The position numbers and the translations under genes are program-made. The notes under the pieces are model-generated. The model was not told the DNA's origin. It did no database searches and worked only from the letters and a program-made list of their open reading frames with translations. From positions 50,654,001 through 50,718,000 of the forward strand of contig CM060731.1 in assembly GCA_030704615.1 (NCBI GenBank): a stretch of 64,000 nucleotides of DNA, in the 5' to 3' direction. The DNA is from Takakia lepidozioides (lineage: Eukaryota > Streptophyta > Takakiopsida > Takakiales > Takakiaceae). Positions within the stretch are counted from its first letter, which is position 1; each line of letters starts with the position of its first letter. Shown piece after piece: positions 37,046 to 48,455 of this stretch.

Positions 37046-40000
37046 CTAAAGCCTCATTGAGCTTGATTGTCCCCGAGGTAACCTCTTCGCGATTTCCTGC
37101 CAAAATCGAACCAACCCCATATTCAGGCCAAGCAGGTCTTGGTGAATCACACGACAATGCTGAACATCTGACACACTATGCTTGCACTCACAAACACGAC
37201 TTCACTTGGAGAGTGTTCTGTGCTCTGGGGCATTCATAAGGTGGTCCCTGTAATGGGTGTACAGTAGACATTTCAACTGAGTCTAGTGTCTGCATAGTCA
37301 AGCTATTTAACGTATTATGTTGGCAAGCATGTACACCAGTTGACACTGAGTGGTAATACAAGTAGGCCTTACTGGGATATGTTACCTCAAATAGTTGATT
37401 GACATTGTCTGCTGTTTTGGCTGAAGTCTCTATGAAAAACATGCCATTGCTATCCGCATATGCTTGGGCATCCTGTAACACAAACACAAGCTTCAGGCAG
37501 AGTTCTCTCTGTCTCACCATGTGGACTGAATTCTCATTAGCAATGGAAAAGTACTGCAGTGAATCAAGATGGATGCATGATAAATCCACAGCAGGCTTCG
37601 GGCATGATGATATTGTGCAAAAGCCTTTGCCGCAAGGCAAGTAACTGCTCTCTGAAAATGGCTCTGAATTCAGTTGTTACACCTGGTGCCTTGAGAATTG
37701 GGTTCCTAGGCTCACCAGGGAGTGTTGGAAGACAACCATGGAGCCACTTAACACTGCTTCCTGTGAAGAATCTTACGAGCTAAGAGCAACACATCAGGGG
37801 TAGTTACACGGGAAGAGATGGATACTCTCGCCCTCGAGTACGAAGCAAATTCCATGTTTCACTCTTCCTCTCCCTGCTTCACTCACTGCCATCATGTAGG
37901 TTACCAGTGAGAGCTTTTCAAGTGGTACGATGGTTAGCTCAAACAGACATCTTCCAACTGTTGGTTTAGTGAAGTGCAAGGAGTCCTCCACCGGCATGGG
38001 TTCAATGGGAGACTCTGCCTCATTTGCCCATCACAGATGTCCTCCACACAAACAGGAGCAGAACAGCGTGATCTGAGAGGATCTCAGCAATTATATGCAA
38101 AGGATGTGAAGGATCCAAAAAATCAATTCTATAAGGCTGACGACATGGTCATTTGAGATGACTGGATTATCATGGCCTCATACTTCTCAGCTAAATTCTC
38201 TACTTCTCATCCCAGGGCCCTAGGCAAAAGTAGAGTGGGCTCCACAGCCTCTTAATTGAGACAGGCAGATGGGCTGGGACAGCTCATGAAGACATGATCT
38301 GCCTACATTGCACCATGGGCAAAGTGGGCGAGGTGGGGACTGAGAACCATTTCTCCGGCCTGCTACTATATCCAGGGACAATGTTTGTGTGACAGAGCAG
38401 GACTTCACGTTCAGAGACGAAAACTTACTTCCTGCGAAACTGAGCGAGCATCTTGAAGGTCAGCCTTGTTGCCGACTAATGCCATCACAATGCTAGGACT
38501 GCCATGTTTTTGCAGCTCCTGTTATAACAGAGATCGATCACACATGAGAAGTTTGTAAAGTAAGTACGAGTCTATCTAGCCAATGCCAAAAGTTGGCGTG
38601 CAAAGAGTTCCAGTGTACACTATTCTGAACACACGTGACTCGTGCTGAAAAACATGTGTGGCAGATGTCGAGCTCATGATGGTGAGGAAGGTGGAAAGGA
38701 AATGAACCTTAACCCAAAACTGAGCTTTGTGAAATGTTTCAGGACTAGTGATGTCGTACACAACCACCGCAGCTGCTGCCCCCCTATAATACAGAGGTGC
38801 CAATGATGCATACCTGTTGGCAAATACAGGACGCAGTCTGTCATTTTGAAAGATAAACATAGGCCCAACCCAGTAATTGGAACTATAGTTAGGAGTATCA
38901 AAGAAATCTACACTAAGAAGGTGAAGTGAGGAAAGGAAAATTGCAGCACCAGCACTCACAAAACCAATGGGGCCAAAGACAAGTATATTCCTTCCCACTA
39001 CCCAGACCAAAAATGCTATATTTTGTGTGAAGAGAAGGCGACAAAAACCCAGCAGACCTTTCTTGGCCTGCGGTGTCCCAGATCTCAAACTTGACCGTTG
39101 TAGAGTCTTGCAAAGCAATTGTCTGTGAGAGAAATGATGCCCCCACTGTGACCTACACACCCCCCACGCTTCCACAGCCTCAGTTTCAGTCTATAAAGCT
39201 ACCAGGAGCTGGGGATGCTTCAAAGACTTTGTTCATTTGTGCACACCCACAAAACACACTAGCGAAGTAAACATTTAAAGGGGCTTCTATTTCATCTATG
39301 TAATTACTGAGTAACAACTCGATACAGACATAAAAAGGTCAAACTGATGTTGCACCAGTCCAAGTTAATACCTAAACTAGCACAACATCGAGAGCACAGC
39401 CTCAACATTGTCAATCACAAAGTCTCAGACCATCACCTTCATCATGTGGGGCAGTGAGAAGCTCCCATCACTCCCCACTGACTTCAACTCCCAACAATGG
39501 GTGTATTTTACATATAATTCTATACTCAAAAGTCATGGGCATACCATTATACAAATCTTCATACTGAGTGTCTGCCACTCTTCCTGAACTAATAGGAACA
39601 CTTCTATCTTTGCTTACCTCTCCAGCGTGAGCTCAGAGTCAAATAGGCTCTCACATTGATATATGGTTAATTGGAGAATGTCCCTGACTTTCTAGACTTG
39701 TCTCTCTTCTAATTTGCAGTGTTGCAGTTGAAATCATGACTGCTCCTACATTTGGATGGCACAAGTCCTGTTGCAGATGTACTGTCATGGTTTGATTTGC
39801 TAGGATGTATTCTATCTTCAACAGCTTTGTTTACTTCTGGCTTGATCTGCCGTTTTGTCTGTCAATAGATGTCAGACTTGAAATTCCTGATATAAGAGTA
39901 CTTACTTGGGTTAGGAGTTAGGCGTTCCCAGTATGGAAGAATTTCACACTGTTCTCTGCTTGTGTTCTCCACCGGAAGTTAATTTGGCTCAGTTGTGCCA

Positions 40001-41619
40001 ACTTATTCTCCAAAGGGCACCAAAGCTCTCCGGGAGCATACAGTCCTATTAAAGCTGCTGTCAGCTAGCACTCAGCAGGCAGCTTATCAAAATAGTCAGC
40101 AGCTACCAACCCCTTCCGAAGGAGGACCTGAAATTTCACTTTAGCCTGTCAGCAAACATTTTGAGCACAACTGCTCAAAAAGACCTGCTGGAAGGGTAAG
40201 GAATGTGCATACTGTGCTGGACCAAAGTGGCTATGATTGTACCTTAGAGGTGGGGTCAAACTGACCACGCACAAACCGCAGCACAATGCAACTCTTGCCC
40301 ACCCCTGAGTCCCCCAGCAACACCAACTGCGATGGGCAAAGGATGATCACCAAATTAAAATTGGGAAAACAAGTAAACTTGCACTTGTTAGACTACGGAT
40401 AAGAGATTACCAACCTACTGGAATGGCATGAGGGAACAGACAAGCAAACCATGACAAGTGGAGAGGAAGGGAGAGAAGATGTTCTAACTGACTGTCCCGC
40501 AAACATTGCTATGATTTCCCCATAGTGCCTAGACAGCACCAGGTACCAGTTCTAGGTGAGACTCAACAACACAATCTTGGTACTTGATTGTTGATTGCAC
40601 GTGGTTAGGGCCAAGTATTGATTAATCAAACATACGGAAAAACATGACACTGATTCCAGCACTGTTGCTCACTGTAGCTGACAACAAATGTGTCCAATGT
40701 GGCTGTGGTTGCACTGGCAATCACACTGTTGAAGACAAAGAGACAAAGACAGAAGACGGTTGGGATTCCGCATTAAAAGACCATACCTTGATGCGCAGAT
40801 TCTTAGAGTCGAAACCCTCAGATGCATCAGGGTTGACTCCTTTCAGATGCCCAGATGCTTTGGCTGTCCAACCCATAATGCAAAGCTTGAAAAGCTAAGA
40901 ACATTAATTTTGCAATGGTTAAAGGCCAACAATCAGTATTCTATGACACAATTCGCCCTTTGTGCAGCTGGACCTTAACCTCTATGAAGGTGGAGGCACA
41001 AAATTACCAAAACACAACAGAAATGCTGAAGACTCTTCACAGGCGCATGTGTTAGGTGTTCAGCTATCCTGGGCTACTGGATAGCCCAAAAGTTGTTGGT
41101 ACCAGCTCCAGTGTCTAAGGGACTGCAGCACTGAATGAGCTGCTACGTAAACCCTAACCAGGAGTAAGAATGGTGACAGTTTTCTACAGGAATGCGATAT
41201 GTATAACCCTGTTTGACATGACTACCGATCCACGGCAGACTCTTCCGGTAAGCTGGAATTGAAGTCAATTCATCAAGTGAATCCAGATTTGGCACACTCT
41301 GCTGACAACAAGGCTCAGAAAGAAAATGAATGCAAGTGTAAATATCCCTCGCTCTTCCTTCGTCCGTCTAAAAGAAAAGCGCCTTCACGCACGACTTGCA
41401 GTCCGCTTGGTTTCCCCTCCTGACAATCTTTCCTCTGCCCTCTGTATGCTCTTTAACCAGAAGGCTATTGAAAGAACAGCTCTAAGTGAGTACATATCTC
41501 TCGCTCGCTCCTGGGGGGCGTCCCATAATGATACAGAGTCCCCCACCCCCCCAAAAGAACTCCAAGGATGCAATGGTCAAGGGGAAAGAAAGACCAGGGG
41601 AGGACGCGGTGCAGCCCAT
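37046..41619 (-). CDS. RABF1: RABF1/ARA6-like plant-specific Rab5 GTPase
   Basis: RABF1 works on endosomes in endosome-to-plasma-membrane/vacuole traffic. There are eight minus-strand exons: 41595-41619, 40787-40863, 40243-40326, 39058-39152, 38708-38813, 38429-38518, 37386-37472, 37046-37096. All are GT-AG and in phase; 205 codons, 204 aa (Arabidopsis ARA6 is about 202, as recalled). It starts MGCTASS, so Gly2 and Cys3 for N-myristoylation and palmitoylation are present, and it ends SSSMRL without prenylation cysteines. That pairing sets ARA6 apart from other Rabs. GTPase boxes: GDSGVGKS (39-46), Thr64 in switch I, WDTAGQE (87-93), NKAD (146-149), ETSAK (174-178). [20 protein letters not shown] is identical to Arabidopsis ARA6 as recalled. 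The first coding exon has only 25 bases. Confidence 0.96.
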
Positions 41620-42426
41620 CGCAGCTGCTCAGCACTTCTTCCGCCTTCCTTCCGCCTCCTTTAATCTTCAACTTGGGTTTGTCAGACAAGATTCCGCGAA
41701 ATATGTGCAAAGAAGGGAGCCAATCGACACCGGCAAGCACGACGCAACAGACTGATGTCGCGATCAAGGAAAAGGATTGCAAGTTATGGAATTCCAGTTC
41801 AGCACGTGGGTATACCTTGATCTTGTGGCGAATTCTTCACATGCTGCCATGAATGCAGACAGATTGCAGCATGGTTTGTGAAATTATGGAGAGAGCCAGG
41901 TCCGAACAAGAGGGCGATAGAACATGAAAGAACTATTCCTGATCTCTTTCATTATCTTGTACTGAATATTTTGTAGCTGGATGGATCCACAGTAAATGGA
42001 AAGGATTCTGTTGAGGAGATGAAGAATGCACCGACCCCACATGTGAGAAAGATGGGGGCATTCTGAAATGATTCACACATGAAGGACAGCAGCTCTTTCA
42101 AACCCATCATTCATTGCTGATGCAGGATTGATTGTTTGCTGGTATGCTATGCAAGTATATAAGCCATTGGAACTTATACAATACCATCTCCCTTAACCCA
42201 TAAACGCCAACAACTTCTTTGCAAAATCTGCACTGCTCCCTCAAGAGGAGACCACGCATCAATGTTGGAAAAATGGATGATCCTGATATACCTTCACTGG
42301 AAAACACCCAAACATAACAGATATACCTCCACTAGTTAACAGTACTATTAAGAAGCATCAAATATACAATGATTTCTATGAAATATGTTTTTAATCAGTC
42401 ACATCCACCGGTAAATGGCTGGAGAG
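41620..42426. other. RABF1 5' leader and promoter region
   Basis: The stretch just upstream of the RABF1 start (41620-41760, minus strand) is a GC- and purine-richer leader. Beyond it the sequence becomes AT-rich. No other gene is visible before the Mutator-like element. Confidence 0.5.
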
Positions 42427-42436
42427 TGGACACCTA
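42427..42436 (+). repeat. Left target site duplication of the MULE
   Basis: TGGACACCTA directly abuts the left TIR. It pairs with TAGACACCTG at the right end with two mismatches, which suggests an insertion old enough to have diverged. Confidence 0.7.
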
Positions 42437-42776
42437 GGGAATTCCAAATAGGCCTTGATGTGAAATGCAGCGCAATTCACTTGATCAGATGCCAATTCAA
42501 TTGAACTAACCCTAATTTGCAATTCAATTGAATTGCCAACTGGCGATTCAATTGAATTGTAATCTATAATTTTTAACGCAGTTTTGTATATGATATATAT
42601 ATAATATATTATCATGTGTATGTATATGTATATGTATCATATACACATATACATATGAGAGTATAAGATGAATATACATGTTGGCCCGTCTATTCCTGCT
42701 GCCCGTCCATCCTTTGCTTGTGGTAAGGCCTAAGTCACGACATGAGTCGCGTACCCTAAAGGAGAGATATATACTA
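42437..42776 (+). repeat. Left terminal inverted repeat of the MULE
   Basis: This 340-bp arm includes a cluster of the perfect palindrome TTCAATTGAA and a TA-rich segment that can fold on itself (42590-42660). It matches the reverse complement of 47120-47455, with small length changes in the palindrome cluster and TA-rich tract. Confidence 0.9.
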
Positions 42777-42792
42777 CACATATATACTAGTA

Positions 42793-43090
42793 GAGGTATC
42801 GTCATTAGGTTGTAGCCCTGTTTGATATATCTACAGAGGTATAGTATTTCATTTTACAAGAAAAGTTGGCCAAATTAATCTATATTTATGCGGAGGTATC
42901 GTCATGAGACAGTAGCCCTGTTTAGTATACCACCAGAGGTATAGCGCATGACTTACAAAGAAACCTGGTCAAATCAGCCTATATGCAGGTTGAGGTATCG
43001 TTATGAGGTAGTTGCCATGTTTAGTATACCTACAGAGGGATTGGCAACGTACGCATTCTTATCTCTGTTTTTATCCCAGTCCTCGCTTGT
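42793..43090 (+). repeat. Three ~100-bp tandem repeats next to the left TIR
   Basis: Units begin with GAGGTATCGT at 42793, 42893 and 42992, each with TAG/TTG-CC-TGTTT and a CAGAGGTATAG-like internal word. The spacing is 100 then 99 bases. Subterminal arrays of this kind are common in non-autonomous DNA transposons. Confidence 0.8.
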
Positions 43091-43444
43091 TAGATTCTAC
43101 AGCTGTTCATCGTGTAGCACTTGGCTACATGATGTCTATTGTTTCTGGTTTACTCAATAAGAAGAGTGGGATAGAAATGTCAAGTGAGTTTTTCATGGTA
43201 CGTGTCATGGTTGGGTGGACAGGAAGAGGCCAAGGAAGAGGCAGCAGCAGAGCTGACACATTTGGTAAGGCAACCGTGTCCATCCTGAGTATGAATGATG
43301 CTGCACCCTCGGAAATACAAGATGCTTCAAGTAAGTTCAAAGAGCTTTCTTCTCTTTCTGGTGTGCTGGATATGTATGCGGAGGACAACTAATATCACCT
43401 TAGGTGCCAAGGCAGAAACAAACAACCAAACCCTATTTCATTTC

Positions 43445-43445
43445 A

Positions 43446-43477
<32 letters not shown>

Positions 43478-43482
43478 GTGTT
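43445..43482 (+). repeat. CT microsatellite
   Basis: Mainly a (CT)n tract with a few interruptions, inside the MULE. Confidence 0.85.
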
Positions 43483-44079
43483 TCTCCCTGTCCTCTAGGA
43501 AGCCTATTGACATTGGGTGGACTTGAAACGGGAGTACATTAATGTCTCTGTCACTAAATGCCGGCCTTCTGACCTCGTGTCCTTGTTTGTTTCGACCTTA
43601 AGCGTTTTGCTTCAGATAAGGTAGTGCATTGGATTTAGTTGGAAAACTTGGGGCCTTTCCCTCTTTAGAATATGCCTACACGGGCCATTCCCTGCAACTC
43701 CCTGGAGTGTGATCTCTGAATGGTAACAAGCGGACTCCTACCGCTTGGGGGCAGCTCCTCCGCCCAAATTGGGCAGTCGTATGCTCTGTCTAGCATACTC
43801 GGCACTTGGGCTCGGGTTGGTTCCTGTGCTTAAACTTATGGCCTGCGAAAACAATAAAAAATTTAGCTCCTATCAACATCAACACTCCTCAGGGTGATCC
43901 CTCACAAGTGGTTACTTATGCCAAATCTAGGGCTTCATGTGTAGTTTTTGGGGTGAATCCCAGGATGGACGATGTGTCCTTTAAAACTACATGCTCTACC
44001 TTAGGCTTGGATTTCATGGTTAATGGTACCATCTCAAGACTTGATAACAGGGGTACGTTGAAGGTTGCAATGACCAAAA

Positions 44080-44457
44080 GTGCTTCTAATAGAGTCCCGC
44101 ATCAATTCAATCTCAAAGAAGTTCGTTCGTGATTTCTTGTTTGACAATTGTGAAATTATCAACAAGGGTTTGAGGTACGAGCATAGTATCTGGCTAAAAC
44201 TGAATTTGAAGGGCGGCATGAGTACTCTGCTGGACCTCTTTGTCCGTTGTGTTTACATGCCCACAGAGGGGACCCTGTGTGCAAACACGGAGGATGAAGA
44301 AGGGACAAACAATGATGGAGGAGATGAGGGAGATGAGGAAGAAACAGATGACGACGATGCAGATGAGGAGGAGGAGGAGGAGGAGGAGGAGGAGGAGGAG
44401 GAGGGGGAGGGGGAGGGGGAGGCGGAGGGGGAGGGGGAGGGGAGAGGAGGAGGATGA
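44080..44457 (+). other. Acidic open frame with (GAG)n microsatellite inside the MULE
   Basis: A 125-codon frame ends in a long acidic tract: Asp/Glu-rich from about 44290, then nearly pure Glu and Glu-Gly from the GAG/GGGGAG repeats at 44365-44450. The first ~70 residues match nothing I know. The frame may be only the product of a microsatellite, and no splice sites clearly tie it to the kinase exon downstream. Treated as non-genic. Confidence 0.35.
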
Positions 44458-44927
44458 GCATGATGATGATGAAGAGGAAGGAATGTAGAACAAATCGAAT
44501 CAGGGCCTCTTTTTTGGCTACCTTCACCTTGTAAGTATGGAGAAAATTCTGAGACTTGTTTGTGTGTTTCTTCTTACTCTCTTTTTGACATTCTAGTTGC
44601 CTAAGAAAAGTGCCCAAATAATGGTACAAAGATACGGACTACACTACTCCATTGTAGGGAGGCTATGTCGCTATTGTCCTACCAAGAGGAATGTGGTTTG
44701 CAGGCTGTGTAGGCGCCGGGTGGTTTTCCTAGCCTCAAGTATAGCTCCCAGGAACCTTTGCTAAATGGGTGCATACAACATAAAAGTTGTAGGCCGAGGC
44801 TATGTACATATTTTGAGGCTGTGGATACAGTGACTGCTTTAGGATTAAGCATGTAAATGGGTACATTGGGAGTCCAATTCACTTACTCTTTGGCCATGTT
44901 GCTGATCTGGTGCTTGTGCATTTGTAG

Positions 44928-45047
44928 GATTTTAAGCAGAAGTATCCAGACGTGATTGTGCCAAACCCACTAGAAGCCATTCAACAGCTGCGAAACAGGC
45001 AGTCGATGCTTCAGGATGTGGCCAATCTAGACCTTTGTGACTATGTG
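44928..45047 (+). pseudogene. Captured exon of inositol 1,3,4-trisphosphate 5/6-kinase (ITPK)
   Basis: After an acceptor (TTTGTAG) one frame encodes FKQKYPDVIVPNPLEAIQQL and then RNRQSMLQDVANLDLCDY, ending at a GT donor. This is the conserved ITPK segment that precedes the ATP-grasp part (PDV..DPPDAIQ.L.NRQSMLQ.VADL.L in plant homologs as recalled). No other ITPK exon is present before the right TIR: the usual downstream block with VPRQLV and LPLVAKPL is absent. The exon is therefore a gene fragment, most simply captured by the MULE. Its own reading frame and splice sites are intact, so it could still be spliced into a chimeric transcript. Confidence 0.8.
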
Positions 45048-47119
45048 GTTGGTTTTTCTCCAGTACACAGTGCCTTCAACCAGCTCTTATATCTATTTGA
45101 CCTGGAGTTTCGGTTTAGGGGCATCAATTTAATCAATTTTACTCACACTGAGAACCAAATTTTGAGTAACCAGTCATATTGCAGACTTAAGTTAATTTAA
45201 ATCTCAGTGATTGAGTGAGTGAGTCCACGGCAATGCCTGGATACATGAGAAGTTGACCTGCATTTTGTTGTTTTCCATTTCTTGCAACTTTTGGAATTTG
45301 AATATGGTCCTGGACGACCATCCGATCTGCTTCCTTCTTTTCATAGCCCCGTGTTTTCATTTTGCTCGTGTTGTTTGCAATCTGAGTATCCCGCAACAAA
45401 GAAGAAAATTTAAAGAACTTAGTTGATGAATTATGTTCTGCATGATTCCCACATCTGAGGAACGACGGAATCACCAGTCATGAAGCAGGTTAGAGGTCTG
45501 CTACAAGTGGTCACTTGCGTATGGGCTAATATGGACTTGGTAGTGATCTTCCTGTGCAGACCGTTGTCCATGTGCTTTTCAATCAATCTGCGGTTCCAGT
45601 ACAAAAGAATGTAGAGGTATTGACCACAAGAGGAAGCAATATAACTTGGCATAGGGGCTGATATGGACTTGACATTGATCTTCCATGTGCACACCTCTCT
45701 CCATGTGCTGCTCATCCATCACTCTACCCACTGCCTGCGTATCGCTGGTTTGACTAAGTGACTGGTCACTAGATCACCAGTCACACCTTCATAGGAGTGG
45801 GCATGTGGCTTGCAAGTGTTGGGCTGCCAATAACAAACCCACTACAACGTTGCACTACAACCATAATCTCATCACTATTGTAGAACTTAGCATTCATGCT
45901 CTCGATTCCCACTCCAGCCTTTCAAATTCCTCAACTTCCATTCAGCATCCCATGAACCCCACATGCAGCCCGAGTGTTATTACAAGCACGTTATGTGCTT
46001 TGGTAAATACTGTTGTTGGAATGAGGCAAAGCCCTCAAACCTTGGCCAAATGTTTATGCAAACCTCCTTAAACTGCTTGTGAGCTAAATGGGTTTGATGT
46101 GCATGCCAGGGCTAGCTCCATCTCATTTTTTGGGGGACCCTTTGGGAGACAGATGGCTTACTCAGAAGTGCTTCAGCTTCCTCTGATTCACTGGCAAAAG
46201 ATATATGGCTACCTCTGAAAGAAACAAACAATTTCAAACCTCACAATTGATGAATGGCTTCCCCTGCATCATCATGTACTCCCCTGGCACTAGTATCTGG
46301 CCCCCATGACACAACCCCAGAGAAAACAAAAGACATGTTCATTTCGAGAATTATCTCCAATAATCTTGTTTCGATACCCTTGCAAAGGTATCATGTTGCA
46401 ATTGGGCTGTGTGTTCGATAGAGAGTTTAATATATCAACTCTTAGACGTTGATACTCTTACAGTGGTATCATGTTTGGTATATGTACATAGCCATATATT
46501 GGCACTATAAGGGCTTGGCAGTATGAAATTGGTTAGTGTCTCAAGGTGCAGATGAAACATGCTAACATATTTAGATTGTAAGCAACACCCACCAGTCAAA
46601 CTCATCCTCAGAAGAGATTGATACACAAAAATTTCTCAGGGTCGTTGGTGCGCAGGCTATCCTAAAATGTATTAGCAAACCACAGTACACAATGTGGGCA
46701 GGTTGAAGACAAACCATGTGATCAAGCTCTTTCTTTCAGTGTATGTGTTGAGGAGCGTTTGGTAACCCACTCTACTACCCCTAAAGTTCTCTCCTCAAAA
46801 CTCATGAGTCACCTGCACGTACACAAGAACTACAGCTTTAGCTAAAATGATATCTTTATCAATGATTGGGGAAACTCATGCCAATATGGGAATGTGCTTA
46901 CTCATGGGCAGATCTTGTCATTTGGTGATCCAAGAAGGCTTCCATCATACATAGCGCCACCACCGCTCCACCACCGCTCAACCCTAAACTTGTTGTTGCA
47001 TTCTTCTCTCGTTACTTCTCGTCCTCCAACTGATTTGATCCTTTCACTTTTAGGGCACCTCTGCCCTAAAAACCCTTCATCACTTCATTTCTCTCTCCCT
47101 TTCCCCTCTCGCTCTCTCC
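45048..47119. other. MULE interior without recognised genes
   Basis: The only structure seen is a diverged ~132-bp duplication. A GGGCTAATATGGACTTG-type unit near 45522 recurs as GGGGCTGATATGGACTTG near 45653, each followed by GATCTTCC and CATGTGCT. The rest is AT-rich and shows no coding support. Confidence 0.5.
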
Positions 47120-47455
47120 TAGTATATATCTCTCCTTTAGGGTACGCGACTCATGTCGTGACTTAGGCCTTACCACAAGCAAAGGATGGACGGGCAGCAG
47201 GAATAGACGGGCCAGCATGTATATTCATCTTATACTCTCGTATGTATATGTGTATACAATACATATACATATACATACACATGATAATATATTATATATA
47301 TTATATACAAAACTGCGTTAAAAATTATAGATTACAATTCAATTGAATTGCAAATTAGGGTTAGTTCAATTGAATTGGCATCGCAATTCAATTGAATTGG
47401 CATCTGATCAAGTGAATTGCGCTGCATTTCACATCAAGGCCTATTTGGAATTCCC
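47120..47455 (-). repeat. Right terminal inverted repeat of the MULE
   Basis: This is the reverse complement of the left arm. Relative to the left arm, a TTCAATTGAA-containing unit has been gained at one position and lost at another, so the arms differ by unit shuffling more than by point change. Confidence 0.9.
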
Positions 47456-47465
47456 TAGACACCTG
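47456..47465 (+). repeat. Right target site duplication of the MULE
   Basis: TAGACACCTG directly follows the right TIR and matches the left flank at 8 of 10 positions. Confidence 0.7.
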
Positions 47466-47788
47466 TGAAAGCCGGTCGCTTCTTCTTCCTTGCTCTCTTG
47501 TTCGCAAAAGACTTGCCTCCACCTCCACCTGGGAATCTGGGCGTGGAGGAATTGGTGCGATTCATCCTCACAGGGAGGAGAAGGAGATTGCACGATGAGG
47601 GCATGCTGTCATGGTCACCCTCCTCTTCCTCATTCTCTTCCCCTTCCCTATTCTCTTCCGCGCTCCCTTTTGTCAAACTGACTGCAAATGGTAATCTTAG
47701 GTTTTGAGATTTTGACCTTTTGAGATTTTGACCTTGGAGTTAGGCATGTGGCACCCTAAGGGGTATAACGATAGTTTAATAGTTACAA

Positions 47789-48455
47789 ATGCTAAAGCAA
47801 ATCTCTCATTTGCAACAGGGCGAGTTGGAGGGATCGGTGCGAGGACCAGATTTCAAGCAAAACAGTGCCAACAAGGCACTGATGATTGATGCCTACAAGG
47901 AATCTCCATGGGTGGATAGTCAACAGGAAGCAGGGGCAGGCCGATCTTTTGAATCGGGTGGAACGACTGCCATTGAAAGAAGACCAAGAGATGGAGTCCA
48001 CCAGAGCTCTTCTGGCACTTACGGGGATGTGAGGACACTATGTAAGTCAGAGAAACTTAAAGATGCATTGTACATTTTGAACCAAAGGGGCTTTACGGCA
48101 GATTGCAATACTTATGTCTGTCTCTTTGCAGGCATGCATCAGGAGAAAAGGCCTAGCAGAAGGAAAGCAGGTGCAGGCCCACATTATCCAAAGCAGATTT
48201 AGGTCAAACATCTTTCTACTCAATATCCTTGTTAGCATCGAAGATGCACGCTTAGTGTTTGACAAAATGCGTGAACGAGATATGTGGACATGGAATGTAA
48301 TGGTGGCGGGATATGCCAAGCATGGGTGTGGTAGGGAGGCTTTGGAGACCTATGAGCAAATGATATGGGGAGGGGTGACACCCAACCAGGCCACGTTCTC
48401 TTGCGTTCTGAAGGCTTGTTCCAGCCTGGGTGACCTGGAGAAAGTGTGTGTATGA
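47789..48455 (+). pseudogene. Pentatricopeptide repeat (PLS-type PPR) gene fragment
   Basis: Two overlapping frames together give LCKSEKLKDALYILNQRGFT, YVCLL, QACIRRKGLAEGKQVQAHII, then EDARLVFDKMRERDMWTWNV and GYAKHGCGREALETYEQM, all typical PLS-class PPR repeats. The switch between frames at about 48120 needs removal of one T in a CTCTTTG run, and about a dozen residues are missing between NILVS and EDARLVF. The frame stops after DLEKV, with none of the many downstream repeats or E/DYW motifs. It is a broken 5' part of an organelle RNA-processing gene. Confidence 0.8.

Larger units (their letters stand above)
42437..47455. mobile_element. Pack-MULE-like element with ~340-bp TIRs carrying an ITPK exon
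   Basis: Two long inverted repeats (42437-42776 and 47120-47455) bound 5019 bases. Both start GGGAATTCCAAATAGGCC when read from outside, and match almost throughout until they diverge after GAGATATATACTA. Outside them lie TGGACACCTA (42427-42436) and TAGACACCTG (47456-47465), a 10-bp direct repeat with 8/10 identity. Long TIRs with a 9-11-bp duplication are the signature of Mutator-like elements. No MURA-type transposase is visible inside. The interior holds tandem repeats, a GAG-rich acidic frame and one spliced exon of an inositol phosphate kinase, so it is best read as a non-autonomous MULE that has captured gene sequence. Confidence 0.85.

Noticed and set aside
40787-40876. A RABF1 start at 40876 giving an N-terminus MGWTAKAS
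   Set aside because: It gives a plausible length but replaces the conserved Cys3 with Trp. An upstream exon at 41595-41619 with MGCTASSP splices in phase to 40863 and restores the ARA6 N-terminus.
41326-41782. Open frames of ~90-110 codons on both strands upstream of RABF1
   Set aside because: They lie in the RABF1 leader and first intron, overlap each other and match nothing recognised.
44159-44629. Minus-strand proline/leucine-rich frames opposite the GAG repeat
   Set aside because: They are only the reverse reading of the microsatellite.
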